Source: Candidatus Iainarchaeum sp. (lineage in GTDB: Archaea > Iainarchaeota > Iainarchaeia > Iainarchaeales > JAAZKV01). From it: a DNA stretch of 7,581 nucleotides. The translations under genes were made by a program, and so were the position numbers. The stretch is from positions 1 to 7,581 of the forward strand of contig JABIDZ010000069.1 of assembly GCA_018651445.1 (NCBI GenBank), given 5' to 3'. The notes beneath the pieces were generated by a model. The model was not told the DNA's origin. It made no database searches and was given only the letters and a program-made list of their open reading frames with translations. Shown here piece after piece: positions 1-4,938 of the stretch. Position 1 is the first letter of the stretch; every line of letters starts with the position of its first letter.

Positions 1-55
1 ATTTCTTTTTATATTACTTTTAACTTATAGTTATTAAATAAAATTGGGTTTAATT

Positions 56-559
56 ATGAGAATTTTTACTATTTTGTTATGTGTTTTCATCATATTTATT
101 ATTGCATTTTTTGGCATATCCTATCTTTTTGTATATGAAGCTCCATTTACCTCCACAAATAATCCTAAAGAAGTAATATCAAATGGTCTTAGTTCAGTAA
201 TTGAATTTCCAAAAACAACTAAATCATTTGTTTTGTATCCTGGTTTTAGGTTGAATAGTGGCGAGTTTAAAAAGTTCGATAAGCGATCTATTGTTTTTGC
301 ACTTGCAAGTACTTTTCCAGAAAGTATTGCAAACGTTGGCCTTGATGGCAACTTATCTTATTTTGAATACACTGGGAAAAAACAACAGAGCGCTAAGGCA
401 ACAATTTTTTGTAGTGTAAATAGGAATGCACTTAATGAATATTTTTTGCATACCCCCGATATTTTTTCTGAGGGGGTTGGTGTAGAAAATATTTTCCTTC
501 ATTGTACTGTAGAAGATCATCAACCTTGTTGTATTGTTTTTTTTGAACGATCGCGTTAA
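56..559 (+). CDS. membrane-anchored extracytoplasmic protein, unknown family
   Basis: I do not recognise the family. Read from the ATG at 56 the protein has 167 residues. Residues 1-27 form one very hydrophobic segment after a short MR start, so it is a signal anchor or an uncleaved signal. The rest (about 28-167) is soluble and probably outside the cell. It has four cysteines (C119, C150 and the adjacent pair C158-C159), all in the predicted outer part, which would suit disulfides. An in-frame TTG at 44 would add four residues, but the ATG is the more ordinary start. A TATA-like stretch at about 6-15 would place transcription start near 37, giving a leader of roughly 20 nt. The gene is followed by a T-rich stretch at 575-580. 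The open frame and the classic N-terminal segment make it a likely real gene; function is unknown. Confidence 0.7.
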   Translation: MRIFTILLCVFIIFIIAFFGISYLFVYEAPFTSTNNPKEVISNGLSSVIEFPKTTKSFVLYPGFRLNSGEFKKFDKRSIVFALASTFPESIANVGLDGNLSYFEYTGKKQQSAKATIFCSVNRNALNEYFLHTPDIFSEGVGVENIFLHCTVEDHQPCCIVFFERSR

Positions 560-574
560 TTATCTGGCCACTTA

Positions 575-580
575 TTTTTT
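575..580 (+). terminator. possible T-rich terminator after the first gene
   Basis: Six consecutive T lie 16 nt after the stop codon at 557-559, in the coding orientation. Archaeal RNA polymerase commonly terminates at such T runs without a hairpin. T runs are common in this AT-rich DNA, so the call is weak. Confidence 0.3.
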
Positions 581-640
581 ATATGACTTAGGGTAGCGAA
601 TTATTTATCGAACTTCCCGGCAGGAGCATTTAGCGAAAAG

Positions 641-648
641 TTTAAAAA
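641..648 (+). promoter_or_regulatory. TATA box for the 72-residue basic protein
   Basis: TTTAAAAA is preceded by the purine-rich GCGAAAAG, a plausible TFB recognition element. Its centre lies about 34 nt upstream of the TTG start at 679, predicting transcription start near 670 and a leader of about 8 nt. Confidence 0.5.
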
Positions 649-669
649 TTTCAAAAATAATATATTATT

Positions 670-675
670 GGTGAT
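670..675 (+). promoter_or_regulatory. ribosome binding site supporting a TTG start
   Basis: GGTGAT matches the archaeal anti-Shine-Dalgarno complement (GGAGGTGATC) and sits three bases before the TTG at 679. It is the main reason for accepting TTG as start, because there is no in-frame ATG in the body of the gene. The spacing is short, and the site would lie almost at the 5' end of the predicted message. Confidence 0.45.
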
Positions 676-678
676 ATA

Positions 679-897
679 TTGGGAATTTTAAGAAGGCCAC
701 CTATTAAAGGAAAAAGTTTAGTCCCAAAAGCAGGACGCGTTCCGCCAAAACCGTGGTCAACTGCTAATCGACAAAGATTGAACGCACTAAAACTACAACA
801 AAGAAATAGCGGTCGAAAGTTAACTGCAAGAGAAACCGCAGAATTAAATGCACTTCAAAGACGACTCACACAAGCACTTAGAACCGGCAAAGTATAA
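679..897 (+). CDS. small, strongly basic protein, unknown family
   Basis: The protein has 72 residues: 18 Arg/Lys against only two Glu (E52, E55) and no Asp, Cys or His. Residues 1-27 are Pro/Gly/Lys-rich and probably extended (PP at 7-8 and 22-23). Residues 28-69 look like two short amphipathic helices separated by NSGRKL. Each helix contains an LNAL motif (34-37 and 56-59), hinting at a helical hairpin. Such composition is typical of nucleic-acid- or ribosome-binding proteins, but no family is recognised and a function cannot be assigned. The TTG start is supported by a GGTGAT site just upstream and a TATA box at 641-648. The gene is AT-moderate, unlike the T-rich flanks, and has regular codon usage, which supports real coding. 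Confidence 0.6.
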   Translation: MGILRRPPIKGKSLVPKAGRVPPKPWSTANRQRLNALKLQQRNSGRKLTARETAELNALQRRLTQALRTGKV

Positions 898-947
898 ATA
901 CTATCACAGAACTAACTCGAGTGGTTCAATCATACAAAGGTATTTTC

Positions 948-957
948 TTTTAAATAC
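948..957 (+). promoter_or_regulatory. TATA box for the basic-tail membrane protein
   Basis: TTTTAAATAC is centred about 24 nt upstream of the ATG at 976. That distance predicts transcription start at or next to the start codon, so the message would be leaderless. No ribosome binding site is visible before this ATG, which agrees. Confidence 0.55.
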
Positions 958-975
958 TAACAACTTATTCTTAGC

Positions 976-1698
976 ATGGTTAAACGCAAACCGAGATTGA
1001 AAAAGAAAACTTCTGTTAAAAAAGCTAAAGTAAAAACACACAAATTCTCGGACACTTTGATTAAAGAAGAAAAGTTCTTGAAAAAGTATCCTGGTTTTAC
1101 AATCGCAATTATTTTTATTATAATTGTTATTGCTTTGTTAGCAATTGTGATTAGTGTTGGAGGCTCGAGCGGAGAAGAACTAGCACAAGGACGAATGATG
1201 CACGAAGAAAACGCGTTGTATTTAGATGATTTAATTACTGGTTTTGAAGAACAAGAAATTGCTTTTGAAAATCCATTGGACGATGATTATTATTATTCGA
1301 TTAGAGATGATTTTTATTGGTTAAAAAATAAAGAAAGTTCAATTTACAATTCGTTTCCAGCAAACGAAATCTATCTAAAAGAAATGGCTTTCACTGTTTT
1401 TATGGATCTTATCTTACAAACAAATTTAGATTTTACTTTTGAACTTTTTGAAGAAGATTATGACTCTGCAATAAACGACGCTTTGACAAAAGAACTTGGT
1501 ATTGAAAACTTTGTAGTAACCAGCGAAATAGAGGAATTATTTGAAGGAGCAGAATATGAGAAAAGCGTTTTTGAAAATTCTTTAAATGGATTAATTGACG
1601 AATATGTTTCTTTGAAAACAAATATTTTGAAAGGAGACGTAAGTAGTGAAAGAAAATTTGTTGAAGCTAAAAAGATTATTTTTATTTCTTTTGAGTAG
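976..1698 (+). CDS. single-span membrane protein with basic tail and acidic outer domain
   Basis: The 240-residue protein has three zones. Residues 1-38 are Lys/Arg-dense (KRKPRLKKK at the start) and should stay in the cytoplasm. Residues 41-61 are one hydrophobic span, followed by VGGSSG. Residues 66-240 are acidic and probably lie outside the cell, helical and rich in Glu, Asp, Tyr and Phe, with no cysteine. The basic side facing inward fits the positive-inside rule. The family is not recognised. It could be an anchored surface protein or a small bitopic assembly factor; nothing in the neighbours decides between these. Its last 17 bases overlap the 3' end of the convergent YkgJ-family gene, so the two transcripts would be complementary there. 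Confidence 0.75.
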   Translation: MVKRKPRLKKKTSVKKAKVKTHKFSDTLIKEEKFLKKYPGFTIAIIFIIIVIALLAIVISVGGSSGEELAQGRMMHEENALYLDDLITGFEEQEIAFENPLDDDYYYSIRDDFYWLKNKESSIYNSFPANEIYLKEMAFTVFMDLILQTNLDFTFELFEEDYDSAINDALTKELGIENFVVTSEIEELFEGAEYEKSVFENSLNGLIDEYVSLKTNILKGDVSSERKFVEAKKIIFISFE

Positions 1699-2332
1699 CT
1701 TTCACAGACATCATCTTTTCTAATTGTTTAATAGTTATTTCTCCTAAGAGTAATTCGTTTAAGAAAAACTTTCCTTTTTTTGGAGTTGACTTCCAAACTT
1801 TGGTAAATCCTTTTTCATCCATTTGTTTGAAATAAATCTTGATCTTTTTTGAGTATTGTTTTGATTTATTTGGCAGAGTTTTGTTTGATTTTTTGAATAA
1901 TTCACAAAAAGGGTATTGTTCTTCGTAACCTGGAACAACCATGAACGGGAATAACCCACAAGGAAAAGGCCGTTCGTTATAAATCTGACAAGTATTGTCT
2001 TTGTTTAAATATCTACACACACCTTCTTTTCGTTTCAAAGCAATTTGTGGCAAAACAAAGAAACCGCCTGGAACACTAGTTAGTTCTCGCGAAAGTAATT
2101 CACCTATTTTCTTTGGGAAAAAAGTTGTTGGAAAAGTTAATATCCCCGGAGTCGTTTTTGGATAAACCTTTACGAATAATTCACAGTAATTCTCAAGGAA
2201 CTTTTTCTTTGAGAGTTTTAGCTTTTTAGCAATTATAGTTGCTTCTTCTGGCAAGAGCGTAATTGAATAGCGTTTACAGCATTCTCCACAAGACAAACAG
2301 ATATCACTCTCTTGTTTTCTTGTCAAAGGCAT
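1682..2332 (-). CDS. YkgJ-family cysteine cluster protein (CxxCxxCC)
   Basis: The 216-residue protein has the hallmark of the YkgJ / UPF0153 family of putative zinc- or iron-chelating proteins. An N-terminal CxxCxxCC motif (C12, C15, C18, C19) is followed about 85 residues later by C106, C115 and C125, the last within the typical IYxxRPxxC stretch (RPFPCGLFP). C50 and C143 are further candidate ligands. The spacing and the Arg-Pro pair match the family well. The bound metal and the biochemical role are not established for this family; members have been linked only tentatively to metal or Fe-S chemistry. The C-terminal 65 residues are Lys-rich and less typical. The ATG at 2332 lies 26 nt from a TATA box with no ribosome binding site, so translation is probably leaderless. 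The 3' end overlaps the convergent membrane-protein gene by 17 nt. Confidence 0.88.
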   Translation of the reverse strand: MPLTRKQESDICLSCGECCKRYSITLLPEEATIIAKKLKLSKKKFLENYCELFVKVYPKTTPGILTFPTTFFPKKIGELLSRELTSVPGGFFVLPQIALKRKEGVCRYLNKDNTCQIYNERPFPCGLFPFMVVPGYEEQYPFCELFKKSNKTLPNKSKQYSKKIKIYFKQMDEKGFTKVWKSTPKKGKFFLNELLLGEITIKQLEKMMSVKATQKK

Positions 2333-2353
2333 GAGAAACTTTAAACAGAAAGA

Positions 2354-2362
2354 CTTTAAAAA
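2354..2362 (-). promoter_or_regulatory. TATA box for the YkgJ-family gene, possibly bidirectional
   Basis: On the minus strand the sequence reads TTTTTAAAG, with its TTTAAA core centred 26 nt from the ATG at 2332, the classic distance for a leaderless archaeal message. The core is palindromic, so it could equally drive plus-strand transcription from near 2384 into the structured island and the tRNA. Confidence 0.5.
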
Positions 2363-2425
2363 GTAATTAACTCACTTTTACTTAATGGTGAGCAAAGCTA
2401 ACCAAATTTTTGTCGTGCAGAACAT

Positions 2426-2480
2426 AAAAAGTGCCGGGCTACCTAAGGTGCCCGTTTTAGTGCAGGTTTTGCGCACACGC
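2426..2480 (+). ncRNA. candidate structured RNA or tRNA leader (GC-rich island 1)
   Basis: In strongly AT-rich surroundings this stretch is GC-rich and non-coding. Positions 2435-2439 (CGGGC) pair with 2450-2454 (GCCCG), and inside that 2441-2443 (ACC) pairs with 2447-2449 (GGT). Together they give an eight-base-pair stem with one bulged T and a three-base loop, followed by four T. A second, weaker hairpin pairs GTGC at 2460-2463 with GCAC at 2473-2476. In AT-rich archaea such islands usually mark structured RNA. I compared it by eye with RNase P, SRP and C/D-box RNAs and found no convincing match. It may be an independent small RNA or the 5' leader of the tRNA precursor. Ends are approximate. 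Confidence 0.4.
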
Positions 2481-2490
2481 AAAAAGTGCC
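2426..2490 (+). repeat. 10-bp direct repeat bracketing island 1 and reaching into the tRNA
   Basis: AAAAAGTGCC occurs at 2426-2435 and again at 2481-2490. The second copy includes the first three bases of the tRNA (GCC at 2488-2490). Together with the repeat of the tRNA 3' end downstream, both ends of this tRNA gene are partly duplicated in its flanks. Confidence 0.6.
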
Positions 2491-2560
2491 TTTATAGCTC
2501 AGTGGCTAGAGCAGCCGCCTTGTAAGCGGCAGGTCGGGGGTTCGAATCCCTCTAAAGGCT
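2488..2560 (+). tRNA. trnT: tRNA-Thr (anticodon UGU)
   Basis: A complete 73-nt cloverleaf can be drawn. The acceptor stem pairs GCCTTTA (2488-2494) with TAAAGGC (2553-2559), all seven pairs. The D stem pairs GCTC (2497-2500) with GAGC (2509-2512). The anticodon stem pairs GCCGC (2514-2518) with GCGGC (2526-2530) around the loop CTTGTAA, whose anticodon TGT (2521-2523) reads ACA and related Thr codons. The T arm pairs GGGGG (2536-2540) with CCCTC (2548-2552), with one G-T pair, around TTCGAAT. The discriminator is T2560, as expected for archaeal tRNA-Thr. There is no intron and no encoded CCA, so CCA must be added after transcription. Confidence 0.97.
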
Positions 2561-2561
2561 C

Positions 2562-2568
2562 TTTTTTT
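2562..2568 (+). terminator. T7 terminator of tRNA-Thr
   Basis: Seven T start two bases after the discriminator. This is the usual archaeal T-run terminator position for a tRNA gene. The same run, with flanking bases, recurs at 2658-2664. Confidence 0.6.
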
Positions 2569-2583
2569 CTAAATTATTCTCTA

Positions 2584-2664
2584 CGGTGCTGTTGCAAACA
2601 GCACAAAGCGTGTTCCGGGCTCGACAAACGGAACTGTCGCGATAAAGGCTCTTATTCTTTTTTT
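2584..2664 (+). ncRNA. candidate structured small RNA downstream of tRNA-Thr (GC-rich island 2)
   Basis: This second GC-rich, non-coding stretch has strong pairing potential. GTGCTGTT (2586-2593) pairs perfectly with AACAGCAC (2597-2604) around a three-base loop. Next, GTTCCG (2612-2617) can pair with CGGAAC (2629-2634). Alternatively CGACA (2622-2626) can pair with TGTCG (2635-2639). These last two are mutually exclusive, since both involve overlapping bases. A seven-T run at 2658-2664 would end the transcript. The string GTTCCGGGCT here resembles GTGCCGGGCT in island 1. No known RNA family is recognised. It could be a separate RNA, a read-through trailer of the tRNA, or a decayed remnant. 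Ends are approximate. Confidence 0.4.
2658..2664 (+). terminator. T7 run ending island 2
   Basis: Seven T follow the second copy of the tRNA 3' end. They would stop any plus-strand transcript from the tRNA block before it runs antisense into the convergent three-span membrane protein gene at 2693. Confidence 0.45.
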
Positions 2665-2692
2665 CTAATTAGAGTTTTACAATAATGATCTA

Positions 2693-2995
2693 TTACATCA
2701 TCATTATTGGAAGTAAAAGAAACAGTATTAACATTAACCAGTAAAACAGATTTACTATTCCAAATACTATATTGATTGCAGTTGCACTTGTTCCTTCAAG
2801 CTTCAATTTCTTCATCGCGACTATATGCACAACGAATAAGATTAATGGCACTTCTATGAATAAAATTCCTAATAAGAAAATTTCAGGCACAATCATCATT
2901 GCTTGTAATTGTATTATTATCCCTGCCAAGATGAGAACATCAAGTACAATTGCAGGAATTGCCGTGATAAAATAAAATATCTTTGATTTATTCAT
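2693..2995 (-). CDS. small three-span membrane protein, unknown family
   Basis: The 100-residue protein is almost wholly hydrophobic. Three predicted spans lie at about residues 6-29, 33-60 and 72-98, with a short KKLKLEG loop at 62-68 and a run of three Met at the very C-terminus. There are no cysteines, histidine clusters or other obvious catalytic residues. The family is not recognised; it could be a small helper or orphan membrane protein. The ATG at 2995 is 27 nt from the TATA centre at 3019-3026, implying a leaderless message. Because it has its own promoter and the zinc-ribbon gene upstream ends in a T-rich terminator, the two are probably transcribed separately despite sharing a strand. 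Confidence 0.72.
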   Translation of the reverse strand: MNKSKIFYFITAIPAIVLDVLILAGIIIQLQAMMIVPEIFLLGILFIEVPLILFVVHIVAMKKLKLEGTSATAINIVFGIVNLFYWLMLILFLLLPIMMM

Positions 2996-3018
2996 AACAA
3001 AAGTAATCCATTTAAACT

Positions 3019-3026
3019 ATTTAAAT
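3019..3026 (-). promoter_or_regulatory. TATA box for the three-span membrane protein
   Basis: ATTTAAAT is centred about 27 nt from the ATG at 2995. A second TTTAAA lies closer, at 3011-3016, but its spacing is less suitable. No ribosome binding site is visible, consistent with leaderless translation. Confidence 0.5.
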
Positions 3027-3049
3027 GTGTTTACGGAGAGAACTCAAGC

Positions 3050-3065
3050 AAAAAATTAAAAAAAA
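3050..3065 (-). terminator. T-rich terminator after the zinc-ribbon gene
   Basis: Read on the minus strand, a run of eight T, then AA, then six T follows the stop codon at 3114-3116 after about 50 nt. This is a typical archaeal T-rich termination region, and it separates this gene from the next one on the same strand. Confidence 0.5.
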
Positions 3066-3113
3066 TAAGAATTAGAATTTAAGTTAGTCCGTTAAGATCA
3101 ATTTTCCAGTTAT

Positions 3114-3278
3114 CTAGTAGTTGTCGTTTCTTTGGAAATTATCTCTTCTTGGCCGTCTTTTTTGGAAACATTCTCTGCAGTAAACAGGTCTTTCTCCGTC
3201 TGGCTTAAAAGGCACTTCAGTTTCTTTTCCACAATCAGAACAAGTCACTTTGTGCATTTCTCTTTTTTCATCTTCCAT
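3114..3278 (-). CDS. CxxC-x17-CxxC small zinc-ribbon protein
   Basis: This 54-residue gene is easily missed because of its size. It starts MEDEKREMHK and contains TCSDCGKETEVPFKPDGERP followed by VYCRECF. The cysteines are C13 and C16, then C34 and C37, separated by exactly 17 residues. This is the CxxC-x17-CxxC domain found in many small archaeal and candidate-phylum bacterial proteins, expected to bind one zinc. The tail (39-54) is rich in Arg, Asn and Gln and would be flexible, suggesting nucleic-acid contact, but no specific role is known to me. The start is supported by AAGGTGA five bases before the ATG. A TATA box at 3343-3350 implies a leader of about 40 nt, so unlike its neighbours it is probably not leaderless. 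Confidence 0.9.
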   Translation of the reverse strand: MEDEKREMHKVTCSDCGKETEVPFKPDGERPVYCRECFQKRRPRRDNFQRNDNY

Positions 3279-3283
3279 TATTT

Positions 3284-3290
3284 TCACCTT
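3284..3290 (-). promoter_or_regulatory. ribosome binding site of the zinc-ribbon gene
   Basis: On the minus strand the sequence reads AAGGTGA, a strong match to the archaeal Shine-Dalgarno consensus, with five bases to the ATG at 3278. It fixes the start at the first Met rather than the internal Met at residue 8. Confidence 0.75.
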
Positions 3291-3342
3291 TTAATTTATG
3301 CATTATATTCACTATAATACAATGTAATTGCAATATAAGGAG

Positions 3343-3350
3343 TTTATAAA
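3343..3350 (-). promoter_or_regulatory. TATA box for the zinc-ribbon gene
   Basis: TTTATAAA is palindromic, so direction comes only from context. On the minus strand it predicts transcription start near 3320 and a leader of about 40 nt carrying the ribosome binding site. The interval 3315-3365 is also rich in related strings (CAATGTAATTGCAAT and GCAATGTATTAC), which might be operator half-sites. Confidence 0.4.
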
Positions 3351-3400
3351 GCAATGTATTACAAAAAAACACCTAAAGTAACTCTTTCGAGTGAAAGAAA

Positions 3401-3410
3401 GATTTAAATA
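3401..3410 (+). promoter_or_regulatory. TATA box with purine-rich BRE for the 57-residue membrane protein
   Basis: GATTTAAATA is preceded by GTGAAAGAAA, which fits a TFB recognition element. The TATA centre is 27 nt from the ATG at 3433, the standard spacing for a leaderless start. An in-frame GTG at 3391 lies upstream of this promoter and so should not be used. Confidence 0.6.
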
Positions 3411-3432
3411 CTCTTTTAACGAAAATGCTTGT

Positions 3433-3606
3433 ATGAGCGATAGTAAAGAAATGCAATACGGAATTATTCTAATTATCATAGCAACAATATTCCTTTTAGC
3501 TAGTCTTGATATGATCGAAAACCAAGTAATCGATCAAAGCCTTAGTGCAGTAATCTCATTCGTAATGGTTGCTGTTGGAACCTATTTACTAGGGAAAAAC
3601 AGTTAG
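3433..3606 (+). CDS. tiny two-span membrane protein, unknown family
   Basis: From the ATG at 3433 the protein has 57 residues. It has a short polar start (MSDSKEMQYG), a first hydrophobic span at 9-25, a polar turn with DMIENQVIDQ at 26-35, a second span at 36-53 and the ending GKNS. The frame stays open back to a GTG at 3391, but those extra 14 residues would be encoded across the TATA box, so the shorter form is preferred. The family is not recognised. The hairpin-like topology resembles many small archaeal membrane proteins of unknown role. It is about 115 nt upstream of the lipoprotein gene, which has its own promoter. Confidence 0.62.
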   Translation: MSDSKEMQYGIILIIIATIFLLASLDMIENQVIDQSLSAVISFVMVAVGTYLLGKNS

Positions 3607-3683
3607 TTTTAAAGACAGACTTTATTCCTAGAAGAATTAGGCTTTAAGATTAAATCAATACACGTAACCAACTTATTGCAAAA

Positions 3684-3692
3684 CTTTATAAA
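3684..3692 (+). promoter_or_regulatory. TATA box for the lipoprotein gene
   Basis: CTTTATAAA is centred about 34 nt upstream of the ATG at 3722, predicting a start site near 3714 and a very short leader of about 8 nt without a ribosome binding site. Confidence 0.5.
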
Positions 3693-3721
3693 GCACAAAG
3701 ATAATTAATGTATTGAGATAA

Positions 3722-4900
3722 ATGAACTATATGTCGTATTTTTTAGTAAGTCTTTGTATAATTAGCTTATTATTTCTTTTCGGGTGCAGTGCAGTAAATG
3801 TTGCACAAAACTTTACCAAATATGGTGAGATAAATGATTATGATTTACAAGAAAAATATACGTTCTTTGACGGAAGCACGAAAGTTGTAAATTCAACATA
3901 TTTACAACCAGAACAACAAACAACTGTAGGGCTCTTACATTCTATTGAATTATTCTCAAAACAATATGGAGCTACTATTGAGGAAAGCGAGTACGATGGA
4001 GTTTCAACATACTTATTAAAGATTAAACAAAACGCATCAATTCAAAATAAAGATGAAATAGTTACCCATTACTTTTGGGTAGACGCAGACTCAATGTTAC
4101 CAATTCATAGTGAACTATACTTGACAGGCGAAAATACTTTATTTGAAAAGTTAAAAAGCAACCCTGCAATTCTAGACTTGACATATGGAGCAAGTGCTGC
4201 ACAAAACATGGCTTTTCCAACTACTAAAGATGGAACACGCCTATGGAGTATTGATTATACTTTCTCAAATATTAATACTAGACTCGAAATGAGTCAAAAT
4301 TGTGATTCATACGATGAAACCACAGGAATATGTATTATTGGAGTAACATCAACAGAAGGCGACAATCTAGGTACGCTTGAACAAATACAAGAATACGATT
4401 CAGATATTTTACTGCCAACACAAATACCCAGCTTTGCACTTTTCGACTATGTGATGAATCCTCCCCCCGCAATAGTTGAAGAACCACATCTTTTCGCTGA
4501 AAATATTAAAGTTACCGAATATTATTATTACAACAATTTTAGTCCAAGTATAGGACAATCACAAGAATGTGGATTAATACAAGTATATTCCCCATGTAAA
4601 TCAGAAGTAAATTTACAAATAAAATTAAAGATCCTACAATCCGAGGATAAATACTTACTCATGTCTAACATCCCAACTAATGCTACTGAAGGAAAAATAA
4701 TTACAATAAATGACAATAAAGCTTTTTTTACAAAATCTCCAAATTCGACAACATTAAGATGGAGTGATGAACAAAATTATTTTATATTAATATTCAACAA
4801 TTCAGACATAATTTCAAACACAATATACTTTGATGAAATACAAATGACTCAAATAGCAGAATCAATGATAAAAGCCTCAGACATAAACAATTCAATTTAA
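3722..4900 (+). CDS. putative lipoprotein, LolA-fold / DUF4367-like
   Basis: The 392-residue protein begins with a signal peptide whose hydrophobic core (5-20) runs into the lipobox-like LFGC, so C22 is a candidate lipidated residue on the outer membrane face. Residues 45-160 and 259-385 each look like a half of a repeated beta-rich fold. Two stretches recall the LolA/LppX-fold and DUF4367 families: HYFWVDADSMLPIHSEL at 116-132, and RWSDEQNYFILIF at 346-358 followed by a helix ending IAESM (378-382). This is resemblance by eye, not a confirmed hit. Cysteine pairs C194/C204 and C283/C292 are close enough for two disulfides, as expected outside the cell. The start could also be the Met at residue 4. 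A role in binding lipid or envelope components is inference. The C-terminus is Ser/Asn-rich and polar. Confidence 0.82.
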   Translation: MNYMSYFLVSLCIISLLFLFGCSAVNVAQNFTKYGEINDYDLQEKYTFFDGSTKVVNSTYLQPEQQTTVGLLHSIELFSKQYGATIEESEYDGVSTYLLKIKQNASIQNKDEIVTHYFWVDADSMLPIHSELYLTGENTLFEKLKSNPAILDLTYGASAAQNMAFPTTKDGTRLWSIDYTFSNINTRLEMSQNCDSYDETTGICIIGVTSTEGDNLGTLEQIQEYDSDILLPTQIPSFALFDYVMNPPPAIVEEPHLFAENIKVTEYYYYNNFSPSIGQSQECGLIQVYSPCKSEVNLQIKLKILQSEDKYLLMSNIPTNATEGKIITINDNKAFFTKSPNSTTLRWSDEQNYFILIFNNSDIISNTIYFDEIQMTQIAESMIKASDINNSI

Positions 4901-4906
4901 TAACTA

Positions 4907-4935
4907 AAGATATTTTTCACACAAGTCAATATCTT
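4907..4935. terminator. inverted repeat between convergent genes
   Basis: AAGATAT (4907-4913) and ATATCTT (4929-4935) form a perfect seven-base stem with a 15-base loop. It lies in the 38-bp gap between the lipoprotein stop and the stop of the convergent HMA-like gene. Its position suggests a shared 3'-end or transcript-stability element. It has no strong T run on either side and is AT-rich, so chance is not excluded. Confidence 0.3.
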
Positions 4936-4938
4936 AAA

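Larger units (their letters stand above)
2553..2671 (+). repeat. direct repeat of the tRNA-Thr 3' end and its trailer
   Basis: TAAAGGCTC at 2553-2561 (acceptor 3' strand, discriminator and one base) recurs exactly at 2643-2651. The trailer TTTTTTTCTAAATTA (2562-2576) recurs as TTTTTTTCTAATTA (2658-2671) after a six-base insertion. The copies lie 90 bp apart. A tRNA 3' end repeated in direct orientation is what integration at a tRNA, or a partial tRNA duplication, leaves behind. The intervening DNA is far too short to be an intact element. Confidence 0.65.

Noticed and set aside
2412..2660. RNase P or SRP RNA split around the tRNA
   Set aside because: GTGCCGGGCT faintly resembles part of the RNase P core, but the other universally conserved segments and the SRP S-domain loops are not present.
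2772..2975. Plus-strand frame opposite the three-span membrane protein
   Set aside because: The minus frame has a promoter at the expected distance and clean hydrophobic spans; the plus frame has neither.
3132..3317. Open frame of 61 codons on the plus strand, rich in Phe, His and Ser
   Set aside because: It is the reverse shadow of the zinc-ribbon gene on the minus strand, which has a ribosome binding site, a promoter and a perfect cysteine motif.
3391..3432. GTG-initiated 14-residue extension of the two-span membrane protein
   Set aside because: The extension covers the TATA box and BRE; the ATG at 3433 sits at the correct leaderless distance.
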